The position numbers were made by a program, and so were the translations under genes. A DNA stretch of 7,475 bases from Gammaproteobacteria bacterium (GTDB lineage: Bacteria > Pseudomonadota > Gammaproteobacteria > Pseudomonadales > Porticoccaceae). The stretch spans positions 1-7,475 of the forward strand of contig QNFO01000048.1 in the NCBI GenBank assembly GCA_003646355.1, written 5' to 3'. Shown here one piece after another: positions 5,598 through 7,475 of the stretch (position 1 is the stretch's first letter; each line of letters opens with the position of its first letter). Under the pieces are notes generated by a model. It made no database searches. It saw nothing but the letters and a program-made list of their open reading frames with translations, and was not told the DNA's origin.

Positions 5598-6386
5598 ATG
5601 TCTTACCACGCCATTAAATTTCAACGCGAAGGCAGTATTGCCCGTATCACCCTCGCCCGCCCCGACGCGGCTAATGCGCTGAATTTCGCCATGGGTGAGG
5701 AACTTTACGACGTCGCCAAAATTTGTGCCGCTGAACCCAGCATCCGCGCAGTGATCCTCGATGCCGAGGGTAAAATCTTCTGTGCCGGTGGCGATGTGCT
5801 GACCTTTGCCGAGGCCGGTGATGAATTACCCGCCACCTTGCGGCGACTACTCGACACTTTCCATCCCGCCGTAGAGATTTTCTCCAGTATGAACGCACCC
5901 CTTATTGCCAGTGTGCAAGGCGTTGCCGCCGGTGCGGGCCTGTCGCTGCTTAGCTCGTGCAGCTTTGTCATTGCCAGCAACAAGGCCAGCTTTACCATGG
6001 CCTATACCGGCATCGGCATGACGCCCGACGGCAGCGCCACTTACTACCTGCCGCGCCAAATTGGTCTGCGCCGAGCGGAAGAACTAATGATCACCAATCG
6101 CTGCCTTAGTGCAGCAGAGGCGGTAGAATGGGGATTAATCAACCAATGTGTTGAACCCGAGGCACTCACTAATACCGTACAAGAACTGGCCGAAAAACTT
6201 GCCAGTGGCCCCACCATCGCCTTTGGCCGTACCCGCCAGCTATTAATGGACAGCCTCGACAATAACTTTAGCCAGCAGCTCAAGGCTGAAGAAGAAGCCA
6301 TTATCGCCATGGCGAAAACCCGAGATGGGCTCGGCGGTGTCGCCGCGTTTAAAGACAGAAAAAAGCCAGTGTTTAACGGCGAATAA
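5598..6386 (+). CDS. Crotonase-fold enoyl-CoA hydratase/isomerase, probably PaaG-type isomerase
   Basis: Cytoplasmic acyl-CoA enzyme of 262 residues, full length for the enoyl-CoA hydratase/isomerase superfamily. Oxyanion-hole segments are FCAGGDV (61-67) and GVAAGAGLSLLSSCSFVIAS (108-127). The two Glu residues that catalyse hydration in rat crotonase are replaced: S116 where the first sits (GAGLSLL) and Y136 where the second sits (TMAYTGIG). The following MTPDGSATYYLPRQIG carries D144 in the PDG position used by PaaG-type isomerases, so double-bond isomerisation is more likely than hydration. The C-terminal GLGGVAAFKDRKKPVF (244-259) is the usual family ending. The frame extends 16 codons upstream to 5550, but the family N-terminus (YHAIKFQREGSIARITLARPDAANAL) follows the ATG at 5598, which has GCGAGG five bases before it. 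Upstream is the divergent ficA promoter; downstream, after 59 bases, is efpL. Confidence 0.88.
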   Translation: MSYHAIKFQREGSIARITLARPDAANALNFAMGEELYDVAKICAAEPSIRAVILDAEGKIFCAGGDVLTFAEAGDELPATLRRLLDTFHPAVEIFSSMNAPLIASVQGVAAGAGLSLLSSCSFVIASNKASFTMAYTGIGMTPDGSATYYLPRQIGLRRAEELMITNRCLSAAEAVEWGLINQCVEPEALTNTVQELAEKLASGPTIAFGRTRQLLMDSLDNNFSQQLKAEEEAIIAMAKTRDGLGGVAAFKDRKKPVFNGE

Positions 6387-6445
6387 ATTCAGTAAATATA
6401 AATCAGGCCTTGTGCCAATAAACCTTATAGAGAAAGGAAGTTGCA

Positions 6446-7012
6446 GTGCCAAAAGCGAGTGAATTAAAAAAAGGTCATGTTGTTGAAATTAATGACGTGC
6501 CCCATGCCGTTAAACAGGTGGAGGCGAAAAGCCCCTCTTCTCGCGGTGCCGCAACACTGTATAAAATACGTTTTACCAATTTAAAAACCGGCCAAAAGTT
6601 GGATGAGTCTTACAAGGGTGATGACTTTCTGAAAGAGGCCGATTGCATTCGCGTAGCGCTGCAATTCTCTTATCTCGACGGCGATACTTACATGTTTATG
6701 AATGCCGAAGACTACAGCCAGTACGGCTTAAATAGTGATGAGATAGCCGAGCAGATCCCCTACATTAGTGACGGCCTTGAAGACATTACCGGTCTAATTA
6801 TGGACGGAGCACTACTGGGCATAGAACTCCCCCAATCGGTCACAATGGCCGTAGTCGACACTGCACCGGGTATTAAAGGTTCCACCGCCGCCGGGCGCAC
6901 CAAGCCGGCCACGCTGACAACGGGGCTTGAAATTCAGGTGCCGGAATATCTCGAACCGGGTGAGATCGTTAAAGTAAATACCGTAACGGGTAAGTTTATG
7001 TCTCGCGCCTAA
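6446..7012 (+). CDS. efpL: Elongation factor P-like protein EfpL (YeiP)
   Basis: Translation factor of 188 residues, a paralogue of EF-P that binds stalled ribosomes between the P and E sites and promotes peptide-bond formation at proline-rich and some other difficult stretches. Domain I (1-65) carries the tip loop SPSSRGAATLYK, with R33 at the loop end. Canonical EF-P has a modified Lys or Arg in a PGKGQAF-like loop; the RGAATLYK form is the hallmark of the EfpL/YeiP branch. Domain III has the EF-P signature KPATLTTGLEIQVPEYLEPG (153-172), preceded by TAPGIKG (139-145). The ending KFMSRA matches the family end. The start is GTG at 6446 with AAGGAAG five bases upstream; no in-frame ATG gives the family N-terminus MPKASELKKG. 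The gene follows the crotonase gene by 59 bases and may share its transcript. Confidence 0.95.
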   Translation: MPKASELKKGHVVEINDVPHAVKQVEAKSPSSRGAATLYKIRFTNLKTGQKLDESYKGDDFLKEADCIRVALQFSYLDGDTYMFMNAEDYSQYGLNSDEIAEQIPYISDGLEDITGLIMDGALLGIELPQSVTMAVVDTAPGIKGSTAAGRTKPATLTTGLEIQVPEYLEPGEIVKVNTVTGKFMSRA

Positions 7013-7102
7013 GCGTATTTATTCACAGAGAAAAACCCCAAAATATAAACCGAATACAAATAAAAACATGACGCAGAATCGTTGAAATAAAGGACTAAAA
7101 GA

Positions 7103-7475
7103 ATGCTCGCAACCATAACCACACCGCGCATTATGTTGATCGGCGGCGGCGCTGTCGCTGAAATTGCCGATGTAATGGCCAAATTGGGCTGCAGCAAACC
7201 TTTATTAGTCACCGACCCTTTTATGCGCGACAGCGGAAAAGTCGCCCATGTCACCGATGTATTGGCAGAGGCAAATATTCGCTGGAGCATGTTCGCCGAC
7301 ACCGTGCCCGAGCCCACCGACGATGTAATTATTCGCGGTGCTGAAATCATTAATCAGGGCAACTTCGACTGCGTCATCGCTCTCGGTGGCGGCAGCCCCA
7401 TCGACACTGCCAAGGCCATGACCCTGCTGGCCCACGGTGGCGGCAGCATTCGTGACTACAAGGTGCCATACCAGG
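7103..7475 (+). CDS. Iron-containing alcohol dehydrogenase, 5' part (runs off the right edge)
   Basis: The first 124 codons are open to the end of the window. The translation begins MLATITTPRIMLIGGGAVAE and contains the NAD-binding signature of group III alcohol dehydrogenases, ALGGGSPIDTAKA (93-105), followed by the usual AHGGGSIRDYKV region. The family is about 380-400 residues, so roughly a third is visible. The iron-binding His/Asp residues lie further on and cannot be checked. It would oxidise an alcohol or reduce an aldehyde with NAD(P); the substrate cannot be told. The ATG at 7103 has AAAGGA eight bases upstream. The 90-base gap after efpL is AT-rich and shows no clear terminator. Confidence 0.9.
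   Translation, partial: MLATITTPRIMLIGGGAVAEIADVMAKLGCSKPLLVTDPFMRDSGKVAHVTDVLAEANIRWSMFADTVPEPTDDVIIRGAEIINQGNFDCVIALGGGSPIDTAKAMTLLAHGGGSIRDYKVPYQ

Noticed and set aside
7009..7350. 113-codon minus-strand frame at the right end
   Set aside because: It lies antisense to the alcohol dehydrogenase start, which has a clear NAD-binding motif and ribosome site.

Overview
The window looks like chromosomal DNA from a gammaproteobacterium of moderate GC content. The best marker is an EfpL/YeiP-type elongation factor P paralogue, a mainly gammaproteobacterial gene. The mix of acyl-CoA enzymes resembles marine gammaproteobacteria that degrade fatty acids, terpenoids or steroids, but that narrower placement is inference.

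Layout. Positions 1-72 hold a short block of iterated repeats that may be a remnant of a mobile-element end. A 14-helix drug:H+ antiporter of the DHA2 family (73-1632, minus) follows. The gap upstream of it carries three perfect inverted repeats (candidate operators), a possible promoter and a terminator-like hairpin for the next gene. A family III CoA-transferase / alpha-methylacyl-CoA racemase-like enzyme (1928-3094, minus) is divergent from a HAD-like hydrolase (3382-4023, plus). The hydrolase converges on a small thioredoxin-fold [2Fe-2S] protein (4070-4393, minus), with a 10-bp perfect hairpin spanning the junction. Next is a Fic AMP-transferase toxin (4585-5205, minus), preceded by a 65-residue VbhA-type antitoxin (5226-5423, minus): a class I FicTA toxin-antitoxin pair with its own promoter. 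The plus strand then carries a crotonase-fold enoyl-CoA isomerase-like protein (5598-6386), efpL (6446-7012, GTG start) and the first 124 codons of an iron-containing alcohol dehydrogenase (7103 to the right edge).

How the genes fit together. The CoA-transferase/racemase-like enzyme, the HAD protein of the ACAD10/soluble-epoxide-hydrolase N-domain type, the crotonase and the alcohol dehydrogenase suggest acyl-CoA or alcohol catabolism. They are not one operon, so a shared pathway is inference. The FicTA pair sits between housekeeping and catabolic genes and is the clearest accessory element. I saw no CRISPR array, tRNA, rRNA or complete insertion sequence. No wholly new system is evident. The points most worth a second look are the FicTA pair, the operator-like repeat cluster at 1752-1839, and active-site substitutions in the crotonase and HAD proteins that argue against naive annotations.
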